A DNA stretch of 64,000 bases from Burhinus oedicnemus. Taxonomy: Eukaryota; Chordata; Aves; Charadriiformes; Burhinidae. The notes below the pieces were generated by a model. It worked only from the letters and a program-made list of their open reading frames with translations, had not been told where the DNA came from and searched no databases. Shown one piece after another: positions 1 to 13,385 of the stretch (its first letter is position 1; every line of letters begins with the position of its first letter). The stretch covers positions 603,486 through 667,485 of the forward strand of contig VFFE01006833.1 of assembly GCA_008921705.1 (NCBI GenBank), read 5' to 3'. The position numbers and the translations under genes are program-made.

Positions 1-3000
1 TAGAAAATAACCTGAGCAATGAATTTTAAGACAGTTTAAATATGACCTGTCATTTTATTTCAGTACAATGTTTTTTTTCCATTTAATTATTATTTGAAGG
101 TGAACTCAGTGCCTATTTAGGGAAGTGCATATGTAGGCATTTATGGTACCTTTATCTCAGGCTATGGGACACACAAAACTGTTGTGGCTTGACAAAGTTA
201 GAGTAGTGAGTAAAAGGTATATAATGCAAAACTTTGCTATCAGCAGCCGGCTTTCTCTGCTGACTTAGCAAGAGGGCTTTTTGGCAGCAAACCCTGTGGT
301 ACATCTGGGAGCAGAGGTATGCATCCTACCCTAAAATCCAGCAGAGCCAAGGAGTCACATCCCTGGGCACAATGGGCTGTGCATGTGTCATCTCAGACCC
401 GATGGATGTTTTGGAGGTATTAAGTACAGGTTTTTCACATGTTGGAAAACCATGTGAAACACCTCCTGCCAGCTTGCATAGCTGGCACGGGGACCAGGAT
501 GCTCAGCTTTGCTTTCTCCTTCGAGGTCTGAGAGATGGCTCCAGTATCTTAATTTTATACAGGGAGCCAGGGATATATTTTTCCCTTTTATGTAAATATC
601 TTACTCCTCTCAAAGACACTGACACACCAGTGAGCTGCAGAAATAGGATTACATACTGCAGGTCCCTCTCTCCCCCATCTCAGTTGCTTATTTACCAAAC
701 AACTCTCGTTAATCCTCTTTACTGTGTTTACTTCCCACTTCCCTCCAGTCTCACTGTCTTACTATGATTCAGGTGCTTGGAGATGTTATAAAAAAGCTTA
801 AGAGACAGCCACTTCCAGAGCTGATTAAAATGAATTGAGCTCCACTGATTGTTTTTGTATCCGCACTGATTTACACCAGACGAAGGTTTGTTAGAGCTGC
901 TGGCATTCACGGTGCACTTGCCCAAGTCCAGTCCACAAACCATGTAATACTGAAATGATCCAGCTTCCTGCAGCCTGTGCTAGTTTATGAATTGTCTTTG
1001 GATTTCCTGTTTTTACTTCTTGGTGACAGTCTTCCAGGGAAAGAGAATAAAGAAATGCTGGAGAAATACATGGAGGTATTCCAGATGTTGAACTGGTTAT
1101 TTGTCTGCTCTTGCTATGTGTTACAGAAATCACCGGTTGTGAAATCACTTTTCTTATCCACGAAATGAGCAGAAATTCCCACTGCTTACAGCAGGTTTGA
1201 GCCCTGGCCAGTGAGTGATTAAGCCTGTCTTAGAAATCTGCAAATGTCACAGGCTGTGACTGCTGCCAGCCCTTAGGGCCAATCCTTAAATTTTTTCTAA
1301 TGGGCCATGGAAAAGTTTTTTAAAAGAAAATCCACATTTTTTAAAAGAGGACGTATCCCTCTGTCACCAAGACCAGAGAAAATAGCCAAACTGAGGGTGC
1401 TATCACCATGTGTGTAACCATACTGCAGTACAAGACAATATCACATGCCATCTCCTCTGGTGCTTGACCCGGGCGGTAGCACACATCTGTACCTGGTGTG
1501 CTGGTCAGGAAGTGCCCAACACTGGAGACACCAGCAGCAGATATAGGAAATTTAGAGGCTGCTTTAAGAGCCTTCAAATTGCCCCATACATATCTTCTCA
1601 AGGGTTTAACCTGTCCGGCAGCGCTGTGAGTTTTAAAAGCTGATTGACACATGTTGGTACTAGTTCCCTCATGGACCAGAGAGGTCAAATCTGTCCACTG
1701 GAATGGATTTCAGTATTTCTTATGACCGTTTCATATTGGGAGAACCTGAGTATTTCCAGGGGAGATGCAGGATGGAGACAGCAACATGCTGGATTGGTTC
1801 TGGTAGTTATTTTATACAAAGAATCACCAATCCACTAGGTCGTATTTTATCACAAAAAGTGTTAGTGCCTAAAATTAGTGATATTTAGCATTTAGGGACA
1901 ACAAACCACCCCAGGAGAAACAGGTTTTATACAGACTGAATAAAAATACAGTTGAGTTATGATATATTGAGGATAGTCACTCCCTCTCTTCCTGCTACAG
2001 AAAAGCAGACATGAGAGAGTTTGATTGGGTCTGGCCCTTTGAAACCAGTAAATGAGATTTTAACTTAAGCACAATAGGATTTTTCTTTTTCTTTCTACTT
2101 CAAATTTGATTCTTATGAAAGTGAGGGATTAATACAACAGATCCAAGCTCTGTGCAAGTAAATCTCTGCCTCCACTTTCCTACTAAAATATTTAACTCTT
2201 GCTACACCCAACAACCAGATGACTGCCACTATTTCGCTCTTCAGCATTGCTTCAGTGCTTATACTGCTAATTAAGCTGAGCTGTATGCTTTAGGCTAAAT
2301 AGTATATAGATAGCATTGATGGTCAGGCTCTAAAACCCCACTTCATTTGGAAGACTAACAAGCAGACAAACTAAGTTATTTGAGTTAGGTTTTTGCAATA
2401 CTGTCCTGTAATACTTATGGATTTGTCAGTGGGAGATGTATACCATATATGTCTACTGCAGGAGATATGTAGGATCTACTATAGATAGGATACATAGGGT
2501 ATAGATGGATGTATACATAGGATACATCTATCCATGGGTAAAATTAGTACTATCACCCTATCTGAAATCATGTTAAGTATGTTCTTGGTATTTTTATTTT
2601 TATTTATTTATTTATTTAATTTATTTATCTTTTTTAGCTGATGGGCTGGTGAGAATTTTTACATGTTGTTCCTGTTGCACCAAAAAAAAAAAGATATGAG
2701 CCATCTGCTGCTGCCAAGCCAGTTTTCATGCTTACTGGCACTTCCAGTTTTTGTCACATCCCAGGCTCTCACCAAAATGAGGGTTTCCAAATGTGAAGAC
2801 ATGGATCTCCTTCCCCTGCTCCCCTAGGAAGCGGTAAAAAAATTCCAGTCTAAAAATGCTGGAGGGTGACAGTCTCATGCAAGGTTTTACAGAGGGCATG
2901 TTTGGTTAATAATTCTTGCCACTTTCACATTTACTCTGCTCATCAGACGGTAGGTGATGAATCCCAGTGACACCCCTGAGATGTAGGCAAATGCTTTCAG

Positions 3001-5729
3001 AGAGAGGAAACTCAGCAGGAGAGGGCTTTGAGGGTCAGTTTGTCATGGGCACTGTAAACAGTCCCATCCTCAGCATACTTTGCCACTCTCCTGGGCTCCC
3101 CTGCAGTGACCAGCTACCTGACAGCAGGGAACCGAGCCTGGGACACCTCTGAAACCTGCAGACATGCGTGACATGGTGCAAGAAGGAAAGGATGCTGTTC
3201 AGCGGTGAGCTACAACACTATCCTCACCCAGCGCTAAGAAAGAGTTGGGACGGGCAAGGGTGGGGTCTTCAGGCTGGGTTCTGATTTCTACATCAAGGCA
3301 ATCAGTGCGTGCCTTTCCTTGGATGAAGAGGGTGGTGCCATATCAAGGTTACAACCCGACCCAGACGTGGCTGGAGGGTGAGTGGGTGGCGTTCACATCT
3401 AAAGGGGATGGGTACATTGTAAGTAAGAGACAACACACTGCGCTGGAGGCGGGACACAGATTTGTCAGAGATGCTGCAATGACAGAGGACCCAACTCCAG
3501 GAGATATGCAGGAACGAGGGCCTGGGAGGAGGACTGCAGAGGAGAGCTGGTGGGACGGGGGTGTGAGAAAGAATAGGGGAAGAACACGGTTATGGAGTCG
3601 GAGGCTGGGAACACACTGAAGGAACTCTCGGCTTCAGCATCACCCTGATTAATCCCCTCACTCTTTCTCTAGCCACTTCTACCTCCCAGCAAAAAAGAGA
3701 CTGAAGGATTTCTCACACTAGCTAAAGCCAATTCAGCTCAACAATATGAAATAATACTCTGTGTTGAAGGCAGAGATGCTTCTCTTGTGAAGCGTCTTAT
3801 CTTATTTCCCAGCATTTATCAATAGATATGTTTGACAGTGGATCAAGGAACCTGAACTACTGAGGAATGCTGCCAGGCACTTTAGGGCATGCTTTTAACA
3901 GAGCTGTTTTAGGAAGGACTCATTGATGAAAAGATGCTCTAGTTACTCTGTAAAAATATAATTAATAAGATTTTCTTTCATAGCTGTCCGTCCCACATCT
4001 GAGCAGTTTTCAGCTTAGCATTTGTCAGCAGTGTGAATGTCAACAATAAGAAGATCTAAGAGGAATTTTCACTTTTCTCTGAGCCTAATGCCTGTTCCAT
4101 CGCCTGACTTGTATGTTGTTATTCACACTGTTGACAAATAATGGATGTCTTCATCAAGTATCTCTATTATTCTTCACCGACTCAAAGCATAAGACTCTGT
4201 TATGTGAACTCCCACAGCCTTTTCAAGGCAGCTCTAAATTTGTCCGTTTAAATTTCTTCTCTGTACCTCCCATCTACCAGCATCAGAGCAGATTTGAAGA
4301 GCAATTCTTCATTAGGCACAAGTTGCCCTGGAGAGCTGCTGCTCCTGTAGGTATATTTTGCAGCCTTGGCAGAAATCATTCACAATTTAGCACCAGGCAG
4401 ACAAATACAATAGCTGGTTTTGAAATAAATACAACTTTCCACATGGAACTGGACCAATCCCCTATGAGCAGCCAGTGGCAGATTAGGAAGTACAACTAAA
4501 ATTTTGCACTGCGTAACCATTCCAATTCGACTCCAATTTTAGTCTTCCATAGATGATTTTTAAAAAGTTCAGTCGCTAGAGTGAAAGCCTTCCAACTCCT
4601 CAAAACTAACAAACATTCATTTTAGCTAAACTAGAATAGCAGAAATACTTATGTAAATTTAATAAGAAGTTAGATACACACTTCTGTCTTGTTTGAATTC
4701 TCCCTTTTTGATGCTCTTGGATATACTGTCCTTCAAACCCTGCATAAATTTTTCAGACAACCACAAAGCACGTGCAATGCTCCACCATTGTGACATGCCC
4801 ACTTAGGCTGATCAAAAATCTTGCAGTTGCTTTGCATGCAGATAACTTTTTTTACTAAAGGTATTTTATTTTCTTTCCTGCCCCCCCCAACAAAAAATCC
4901 CCAGGCTGAATAAACATCATATAATCCAAACTGTGATTCAGATGTCACTGCAGTATCTCACAAGAGTTATGGATTTTGACTTTTTCTGCTCGAAATATAA
5001 AATATTACTTAGGTGAAGAAATTATTCCCACTCTCATTTTTCCATGTAACTGAAGTCAATAATTTCTAACTACTGGCGGCCTATGCAAGCACATCTATTG
5101 CAAAGACAGTGGTAGGGAAGCTGAAATAGTTACTACACACCATGTTGTACATAGGCTTCACATAGGCTTTTAAATTAAGAGACAGGTTTTGAAATGGATT
5201 CTGTAGATAGTAATTTTGAAGAAAGAATAAATCAGAAGTAGTGTCTCCAAATGAAAACTACACAAATTACCGTAGAGTTTGGGTTAAAAGATCTTGCACC
5301 AATCTGAAATGCTACAGTTAGTCATGAGCCTGGGCCAAAAATCTCACATCACATGTGTAAATTTTGAGTACTACCAGAACTAGATAGGACAGTGTTTCCT
5401 ACCTCTACGCTTGGCCAAACCAAAGCTATTGACATTCCCCAGCAACCTGCAACAATTTGGCTTTGGGGAGTTCATGTTAATCTGAACATTGTGGCCCTGT
5501 CCCATTTCTAGTTTTTTTCCTCCTCATGCCCATGACTGTGCATTAAACTTCATCCTTTACACAGGCAGGATATGGTACACAGTGACGTTCCAATGAAAAC
5601 ACATACTGACTGCAGGATCCATTTTGCCTTTAGGATGCCTTTCAACAAAACAAGGTATTGGCCAAGTCTTGGGTCAACCTTTGTGGGGTTGCGTTGCCCC
5701 AAGCACAGTAAAAGCATCTGGAGTCTTAC
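1..5729. other. PRIMA1 intron (or 3' region); no exon recognised
   Basis: Apart from the TTTA repeat and a degenerate GGATACATAG-type repeat near 2450-2535, I see no gene. Frames up to 131 codons (372-767, 3245-3619, 4113-4499) have no recognisable domain and no paired splice sites. The expected PRIMA1 cytoplasmic-tail exon is not visible here. Confidence 0.7.
2587..2633. repeat. (TTTA)n microsatellite
   Basis: TTTTTATTTTTATTTATTTA and similar tetranucleotide units in AT-rich DNA. Confidence 0.9.
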
Positions 5730-5859
5730 CTTTTTATGGCTTTGTAGCAAATGATGACAACTACGAAGAGGAACACTAGTGTGGCGCAGCATACTGCAAT
5801 GATAATAACCAGGCCTGGCCACCAGGTCTCTTCAGTGGGACAAAAGGTAGACTTTGGAG
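5730..5859 (-). CDS. PRIMA1: PRIMA1 exon encoding the juxtamembrane and transmembrane segment
   Basis: This exon encodes the membrane anchor of the PRIMA1 type I protein. After the base carried over from the PRAD exon, the minus strand reads TPKSTFCPTEETWWPG. A helix of about 23 hydrophobic residues follows (LVIIIAVCCATLVFLFVVVI, then ICY), then KAIK and a split Arg codon. CPTEE.WW.GLVIIIAVCC and ICYKAIKR are hallmark PRIMA1 strings and leave little doubt. The acceptor is a pyrimidine-rich CTCTTTTAACAG (AG at 5861-5860) and the donor is AG|GTAAGACTC (GT at 5729-5728). The 130 bp carry phase 1 in and phase 2 out, so the tail exon should begin with the last base of an Arg codon. The open frame continues upstream of the acceptor to 5986, but that part is intron. 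No tail exon with the expected KPLRKDEN-like start is visible in 1-5729. Confidence 0.96.
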
Positions 5860-7336
5860 CTGTTAAAAGAGTGTGGAAAAATACATGAGTTCTCCCAAAT
5901 AAGCAGGGTATAACCAGATACGCTTCAATCACCCATGCAATAGCACTATGCCAAGGCCACAGATATGTGCAAAGAGGGTATTTCACATTTAGGACTCATT
6001 TTTTTTCCAAGCGATCAACTAGTTTGGTACTAGATATTTCTTGTCATGGTCCCCAGATGCCCAAGTTCTCTGTGTCAGTGTTGTCCACAACCTGGTGTTC
6101 AGTGTGAAGAAGAAAGGCTCAGCTCTGCTACCTCCCTCTGCCTGTGCCATCTCCTGCCGCATCAGATTTAGTTTTAGAGAGAGATGTTGTGCTGATAATG
6201 GTAGGCTTTCAAACCCCATTAGGGGAGGTTTATCGGGGAGCCGCAGCAGTGCCTACCAATGAGTATTGCAGCTGCTATCATTGTAACCTTGGAGCAAGGA
6301 AGGGGGATTTTTTTTTAAAAAGGACAGGAATTTTATTACATTTATTAATTGCTTTTAGAGGACTACAGTTGACAAGCTCTTTCCCGTTACATTATCTTTG
6401 AATTGTATGTCCAATAGTTAAGTAATGTCAACGTTAAGAAATGTTAACCCCTGATAATATAAGCAATTGTTATTACATTTTTCTTAGTCGATTCAGGACT
6501 CGAATTGTCTGTGTAAGTCCCACTCAAAACAAGCAGTATTTTGCATCAGGAGCAATAGTGGTGGCGTTTAGTTCAAATCTTTTCCTTTGGGGCCATACTC
6601 CTTTTCCCATGCTTTGCAGGGACACACAGTTCCTGAAGGATGGTGAGCAACAGACAATGCCACGAGCGGTACCGGTGTATCGCAGAGGGGGAGGAGACCC
6701 TTAAGACAGTGTACACAACCACGTAAACTCCGTGAGAATTTGGGACACCCTAAATGAAGTTTAATAATGAATTAGTCAATGGGACTGTCTAAATCTGCAT
6801 TTTCAGTTAAGCAGGGGAGAGAATTAAATATAGCAAAAGGCTTGTTTTTGAGTCTAACTATTTGATCTGATATATCCTAAATTCTGAACTTCCTGTTATA
6901 CACATCACAAATAGCTGCACAGGTTAAACTATGTCATCATGCTTGCATCATTTATTGTGAGCTGACATCTCCTGTGCCTCCTGTGTTTGATTAGGAAAAG
7001 ACATACACATACTCTTAGGTTTAACGCTCACTAGGTAAAAATCCTGAAGAAGATAATTACTGAGAAAATATTTTTTTTCCAGTTGCATGATCTATAGAAG
7101 AATTGGCAACATTCACTCAGAGAAATCTGCAGAAGCACCTTAGAAAACGATTAGGTAAAGAACTATAAGAAACAATCAAAATAATAAAGCCAACAGCTTG
7201 GTAATTTACAGGCAGTTCAGCATTTGGTGTCACACAAGAGGTCCTGTCTTTCTCACACGCATCAGCCTTCAACAGATGCTATCACTATGATCACACTTGT
7301 CTAGCAAATAGTGCCTTAAATTTATTGACTGTGAGA

Positions 7337-7386
7337 GTGGGGGGTGTGTGTGTGGGTTTTTTTGGTTTTTGTTTTTTTTTTTTTTC
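7337..7386. repeat. GT-rich tract followed by poly-T
   Basis: GGGGGGTGTGTGTGTGGG runs into TTTTTTTGGTTTTTG and a long T run ending at about 7385. It is a simple low-complexity tract. Confidence 0.9.
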
Positions 7387-8394
7387 CTACAGGACAGAAA
7401 AATAAAGCTGAAAAACTAAGTGATTTGAAGAACTAGTGGGTCCCAGCTCCTCTTTCGACAATGTGTCCACTCCCAGGCTATCTCAGCACCTGAATTTCTA
7501 CTTTATTACTATGTCTGCTGCAGAAGTCAGTTTCCAGTGGGTGATGTATTTACTGTGTTATGATGATCTATTGTGTTGTGATAAAGCTAATGTTTTTAAT
7601 ACTCTCTGAAAGTTTTCAATATTGTTATTTTCTAAGATTCCAGACCAGAAAGCATTTCAAAGACGACAAAATGTTTGCACGAAGGAGTAGGCAGTCTCGG
7701 AGCCAGCTCTACCCTGCTGGTGTTGTCCTGACAAACACAAAAGGTTGCAGTAAAATCAAGGGAAACACATCCGTCTGCAGATGCCATGTAAAATTAGATG
7801 CGATCACACAAAATGTGGCAAGTACAGCTGCCCTTTTCTGGTCCTTGTTCTTCCTCAAAGGCAGGATCAACCAAACTAGTTGTGAAGCGAAATGAGATGG
7901 TGAGACTGGGTTGCTCCTCGGCACAACAAAATGAGACTGACAAACGGCAGAGGCAGCGTATGAAGCAAGGCTTGTCACATGCCTCTGCACCACGTGCTCC
8001 TTGATGGTTTGTCACAGAATTTTTACGTGGAGAATAAACAGATACATGTGGGATTGAATAGTGAATATGACTCCTGACAGCCTATATGTAGTTATTAATG
8101 ACAGGAAAATAAGAACTGCTGATGTGGAGGTGACCTCTAATCTACCTGGCTCAGTTCCCTTCCCCACCGGTCCAGACCAGGCACTCAGAAAGAAGCAGGA
8201 GAAATCACAGTGGAAGCTATCAAAGCCTGTTTCTTAGTGGCTGGTCAGTTTATACAGCTTTAAAAACTCTCTTCTATTTCTACCCACTTATTATTGCAGT
8301 GCTAGGTAATCTTGTTTTCCTTAGAAATATCCACTTTTTTTTCCAATAAGCTCCTAGTTGCGTGCTCTTTTCTGCCTTTCTTAGTATGCATTCA

Positions 8395-8525
8395 CATAGC
8401 CCTCATTATCATGGCACTTCTACATCCTTAATGCATTTCTCTTCACAATTATCCTCTGAGGAAGAGCAGAACTGCTTTTAATCCCCTTGCGTTGATGGGA
8501 AGCCCAAGCCTGGTCCACATGGATG
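8395..8525 (-). mobile_element. MIR-like SINE relic, reverse orientation
   Basis: CATAGCCCTCATTATC, then CTTCACAATTATCCTCTGAG, then CTGCTTTTAATCCCC and GATGGGAAGCCCAAG resemble the reverse complement of the MIR core and tail (…ctcacaacagccctgtgagg…attattatccc…gatgggaaactga). Weaker than the other two. Confidence 0.45.
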
Positions 8526-9559
8526 CCTCTGTGTGCAGCTGGGAAAGTCAGCTGAGAGGAGAACGTCCCAAAGAGCCAGCAAGGTACCTGGGAAGCACCG
8601 TGTCCTCAGGGAGGTGCCTCGTGGTGAGTCTTACACTGAGCTCTTGATGTTAGGAAGGTATTAACGTCTCCATCCCCTTGGGCTGGGCTCATGGCTCTGC
8701 TCCCTGGGACAGCCCAGGGCTGGGGAGGCTCTCCATCCTCTGCCTGGGTCCCAGTCCCCAGCTCATCCCCCACAGTGCAGGAAAAACAGGTTGCACCTGG
8801 GAGGGGCTGAGCCCTCATGTGCCATGCCCTCAATGATCAGAAATTATCCTGGGGTGAGGACACCTGCAGCACCCTTTTCCAGCTGTGCCACTTTGCAGTG
8901 CATTTCTTGGGCAGTCTCTGGACCAGTGAAGACACGGGTCCCAAACCCTCCTCTAAGGAGATGCTGAAATTACTATTAAAACACTGAGCTGAAGATGTCC
9001 CACACTACCTATAACAATGACAACATCCAGCTGTTTCATCGTCTTACAAAACCTTTGACGAAATGCAGGAAAACACTTCAATTTTCATGTTTGCCTCCTT
9101 TTTTGTGCCACCTCTTTCAAATCCATTATAACCCCCCAAAAGGTGTATGGTTTCAGAACCAAATCGTGCTCTTTCCCTTGTCATGTAAAGAAACAACAAG
9201 CCACATACTGCTGTCATTCACAGCGGTGTATCTGGTGGACACCCCTGGGTGCAGGGAGTCCCTTTGCCATCATCGCAGGGCTACCAAGAGCTGAGGGCTG
9301 GCCAGTCCGGCCACGGTGTTTGCTCCCACGACACCCATCACCGGTCTCACATGAGCAGCTTCAGCTGCTCAGAGCATGATCATCTCCTGCTTCGGCTCAT
9401 TCCTGGCTGCTCTTCACTGGTCTCAAAATCAGCTGAATGCAGAAAGTGATTTTCATAGTGCAAAACAAATGTGCTTTTTCTCCGAAGCCCCAAAGTGTCA
9501 TTCTGCACATTGGGTGGAAAGTGGTAGGAAAGTGATGACATTATAAAGAAAATAAGCAA

Positions 9560-10110
9560 GGTGAACTAAGCAATCACAGCCTGTCATCCTGACAGAAATC
9601 CTGCCAAAATAATGAAGATCTTATTCAATTAAAAACGTATTAAAATACATAATTGATGCTAAACAGCATAGGTTTAGGAAAACACATCTTGTCAGACTAA
9701 CTAGGTATTTTCTGGGGAGATTACTGGTTTGGTAAATAGATGTGTTAGTGCTGGTGTGGTAACTTTAGACTTTGGTATGACATTCGACTTAATTCCACAT
9801 GATGTTGGGGTTATGAAACTATAAAGCTACAATGTGTGACATACATGAATTGAGTTAAAAGCCAGAGACCTGGTATGTCTCAGAATCTAACTATAAATGG
9901 AAATTCACTACGGAGACAATGTGTTTTTTAACAGTGACGCCCCCAAAAATAGGGTGATGGATACCGGTAGAGTTTGCAAATGACTCAGGAATGTACTCCA
10001 CTACAAGTGGAGACTACTCATATTTAGATTAGAAATAGGGTAATTATTATCATTAAGGGTAATTATCCATTATAATAGCCTATCAGGTCTGGTGGAGTAT
10101 GTAATTGAAA
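9560..10110 (+). mobile_element. Ancient, heavily decayed CR1/L3-like LINE relic
   Basis: The nucleotide string from about 9660 resembles the reverse-transcriptase coding region of old CR1/L3-type LINEs: AACAGCATAGGTTTAGGAAA, then a GGTTTGGTAAATAGATGTG part, then ACTTTGGTATGACATTCGAC followed by TTAATTCCACATGATGTT. This corresponds to HGFRK..., LVD.G... and ...AFD.VPHDVL. Further on, 9930-9960 resembles the downstream PQG-type block, and 10015-10110 resembles a 3' part ending near a GGTGGAGTATGTAATTG stretch. Stops occur in every frame, so no protein is possible. The match is by eye to remembered consensus patterns. Confidence 0.6.
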
Positions 10111-11146
10111 AATACAGTTTAAAGTAGACTTTTCATTTTTCCTAAAAGAAGTCTAAATTCAGCTAAAGAGACTGGACTCAGAATAAGAATTAAGTAAGTA
10201 AAGAAAACGCTCGGTCTCTGAGAAGTCCACATGAGCACAATGCCTTTTTTCTCTTGGCCTCAAGATTTATGAAGTACAGCTGTTGGTTAGGTTTCCTCTT
10301 AGAGGGTCAACACCTTCTCCCATTCCCAATAGCACCAGACCGAAATAAATACAATGAATAAACAGACCCATTTCGGACCTACAGTGGGTGGCTGGATCCA
10401 ACTCACTGAAAACAAATTCATGATAAAGTACTTTTAGAGCAAAGGCATCCTGCAACCTATTTCAGCACCACAAAAATCTCACACACTTGCTTTCCTTGAC
10501 TAAATTTGTTTTGAAGGCTCAGCATAAAGACACGGCTCCACTTCTAATGTTAGCAGGTATCTGTACACACATGGCTCTAGCCAGAAATGTGCATACCAGG
10601 AAAGATTAGCTCAGCTACAGAGGGTTTCCCTCAATGTCCAAGCACAAAAATAGAGGTTGTGTCACTGGAAAGGAAGTTTCCATAAAATCACAGAGAAGTC
10701 TCTAATTTCTTTTTAGCAAATCTCAGAGCGGGTCGTTCTCAAAATTGCCCTGAGCTACTAAAACTAAAAAACAGTGATGAAGCTGTTTTAATCTTCTGGA
10801 TTAAGCATGAAATGGTTTTGTGTATGTTACTGAAGCCACACATACTTGTACTGCCTGCGACAGAATATAGAAACAGGACTCGGAATCCTTGGATACACCC
10901 GCAGGTTATCTTTAGTGGTCATGGCTGTACTTTATAAAGCTCAGATTTTGGAAATCTAGCACTCCTGTCATTTATTTTGATTAGGGTTATTACTTTCCAT
11001 TGCAATATGGGTTGTAGGCTAATCGCTCTTCGCATGGGAATGCCGGGACATTAGAAAGTAACACCACCAAACCTGTCAGGAGGGAGTCAGCGTTCCACCC
11101 TGGGGGCTCAGGGCATCTCTTTCCACCGGCTCTTACCCATCAAAGC

Positions 11147-11246
11147 CCAACAAAGCAAAGCATCTCAGCCCAACCAAGCAAAGCAAAGCAAAGCAAAACA
11201 AAACAGAACAAACCAAAACACAAGGAACCAAAACAAACCAAACACA
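11147..11246. repeat. (CAAAG)n/(CAAAA)n pentanucleotide-like repeat
   Basis: Imperfect AACAAAGCAAAGC, CAAAACAAAACAGAACAAACC and similar units. It gives the phenylalanine/leucine/cysteine-rich shadow frame on the minus strand, which is not a gene. Confidence 0.9.
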
Positions 11247-12549
11247 GGGCTGAGCTGGAAAATAGCGAAGGGAGGCAGTGACCCGTGCTCCCATGTGCAA
11301 TCCCAAGGGAGGTGTCTCTGGCCGAGGTCTGAGTGTGACAATCCACTTACAGGCTCGGTCCCAAGCAGCTGGTGAGTGTGCGCTGATGTGACGTGGAAGG
11401 GTGACAGTGACCCCCCCTCACCTCTCTACAACAACAGTAACTTCATGCCTAAAAAAGGAAGAACGCTTTCAAGATAAATCAAAACTGATTGTTGTTTTTC
11501 CTCCTGCTTTTATTCCTGTTCTTACAGAAAGGTCAAGAGTGCTGGCGTAATCATCTTTATGAGACATCTGCCCGTTTTTAATATTGTATACTCACAACCG
11601 GCTAAACCCTGCCATCTCTATGCCTGCAGCACTCCTTTTGCTATTGTAGGGCTGCCTGAATCAGCCATGCACTTTTAATTAGCATGCTAGGAAGCGAGAC
11701 TGGATCTTATTTTGAAGACAGGCTCATATTCCAAGGGCCTCCAGTGTTTTATCAGCCTTGGTTGGAACTTAAAAGGAATTGTAGATGCGGGCAATGTGTT
11801 TCTAGCAACCTCTATGTATGTCACATATTTTAGAGACCTGTTGATCTGCTGGCTAAGGCAGGCTTTGGGGTTCTAGTCTCATCTTCACTCTTATTTGCCT
11901 TATTATTTTGATATATTCACATAATTTGCACTTTGACATCTGCATTTGCAAGACAGAGAGAAGCCACTAGTTCCTACAACCATTACCACAGTGGGATGCA
12001 GGAGCAAGCCCAGAAAACATGGAGAGGTTTAGATGTGATTTCAGATGTCAAGGTATATGAAAAGACTCCCAGGACACTCCATGCCCAGTTAAATATGGAG
12101 AGGGATTTTGAATCTGTTGTAGCTTGGGTCTCTTCACATCAAGGTGTATCATCCAACCCCCTGTGGAATAGAGGAGTTCAATGAATCCCTTGATTAATGT
12201 GAAATAACTTGGGTTCTAGGAAGAGAAACCCTACAGAGGAGCAGTTACACGTGCACAGGCACCAAGGCTCGGACACTTACTCTGTAAGCATCGTGTTGTG
12301 TAAAAGATGGGAAACAAGGAGAGCCTCCATCACATGCCCACATCTTTTTTGAGAAAGCCAATTTCAGTGCTGAGCCTGAGGTCTCTTGTCTACTTTCATG
12401 TAAGGCCCTTCGCCCTCCCAGTAGTGTAAATTCACCCCAAAGTGAGTGCTGATTAACTTAAGGCTGATTAACTTAATTGTATGTCAGAATGAAGCCTTGG
12501 GCAGCTAATAAAAAGGGCCAAGAGCTCAACTAGAAGCTGTCCCTGATCA

Positions 12550-12620
12550 TTGCAGGGGGTTTGGACTACATGACCTTTAAAGGTGCCTTCCAACCTCAAC
12601 TATTCTATGATTCTATGAAA
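12550..12620 (+). mobile_element. CR1 LINE 3' tail, short
   Basis: The plus strand reads GGGTTTGGACTACATGACCT, GGTGCCTTCCAACCTCAACT and the tail ATTCTATGATTCTATGAAA. These are the last roughly 70 bp of a CR1 element. No coding part remains. Confidence 0.9.
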
Positions 12621-13254
12621 CTAGTAGAATTGCACCCAGCTGTGAGACTGGTGCCAGCTGAGGACCATCATACTCATAAGTGCTTCTCCAAATTTTGCTG
12701 AAGGTCAGGAGCTCAGTCCCCAGAGCCCTGGAGGCTGTGGGCTCTCCAGGTGCAGGTTTTGTTACTCAACTCAGGGTGATGTGGAAAGATCTGTGAGTCA
12801 GTGTCAGCTCAAGCGTCCTCTCTTTTTTGCTGTATTTCATCATGTAGGAGCCACTACAGATGTGTTTGGATAATTCACGTGGTAGGAGCAGGCTGCGTGT
12901 GTGTACCCAGGGCTGCCAACAGCAAGAGGCAGCCGGCATGGGAAAAACAAATCCTTCAAAAGAGCCTTCTAATGAAGTTTGTGGTACTGCTAGACCTTGA
13001 TACAAATATAGATCTTCAGCTGTTATTCTAAAAGGCATTTCAGGAATAGGCAAAGTCTGTGTTCCCTTCCAACCATATCCATTGACAATCTTGGATTCCA
13101 GGGGAAAATTTCCTGGGAGGATGGGGGACAGGAGGCTGACCAGGAGATGGGGGGGCCTTGGTGTCTCCTCCTGGGGCAGAAAGCCATGCATGCATGCGTG
13201 CCATGCAGCGCCTCCTCGGTTTGCCCCAGCCTTACACCTGTCTTGTCCCCAGGC

Positions 13255-13385
13255 TCTGTATATACATATATGTATCATATACACGTATATGTATGCGTAT
13301 AAACACACATACATACATAGAAAGGATATATATGATATATATATATTTAATGTATGTATATAAAGGGGTATACATATGCATCCAT
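13255..13385. repeat. TA/CATA/TATG-rich compound microsatellite
   Basis: Mixed TATATACA, GTATATGTATG, ACATACATACAT and GATATATATGATATATATAT runs form an AT-rich simple repeat. It explains the long open frames on both strands around 12766-13391, which show MYVC.Y.YIY-type low complexity. Confidence 0.93.

Noticed and set aside
12766..13314. 182-codon minus-strand frame
   Set aside because: Its start lies in the TA/CATA microsatellite and the rest has no domain or splice support.
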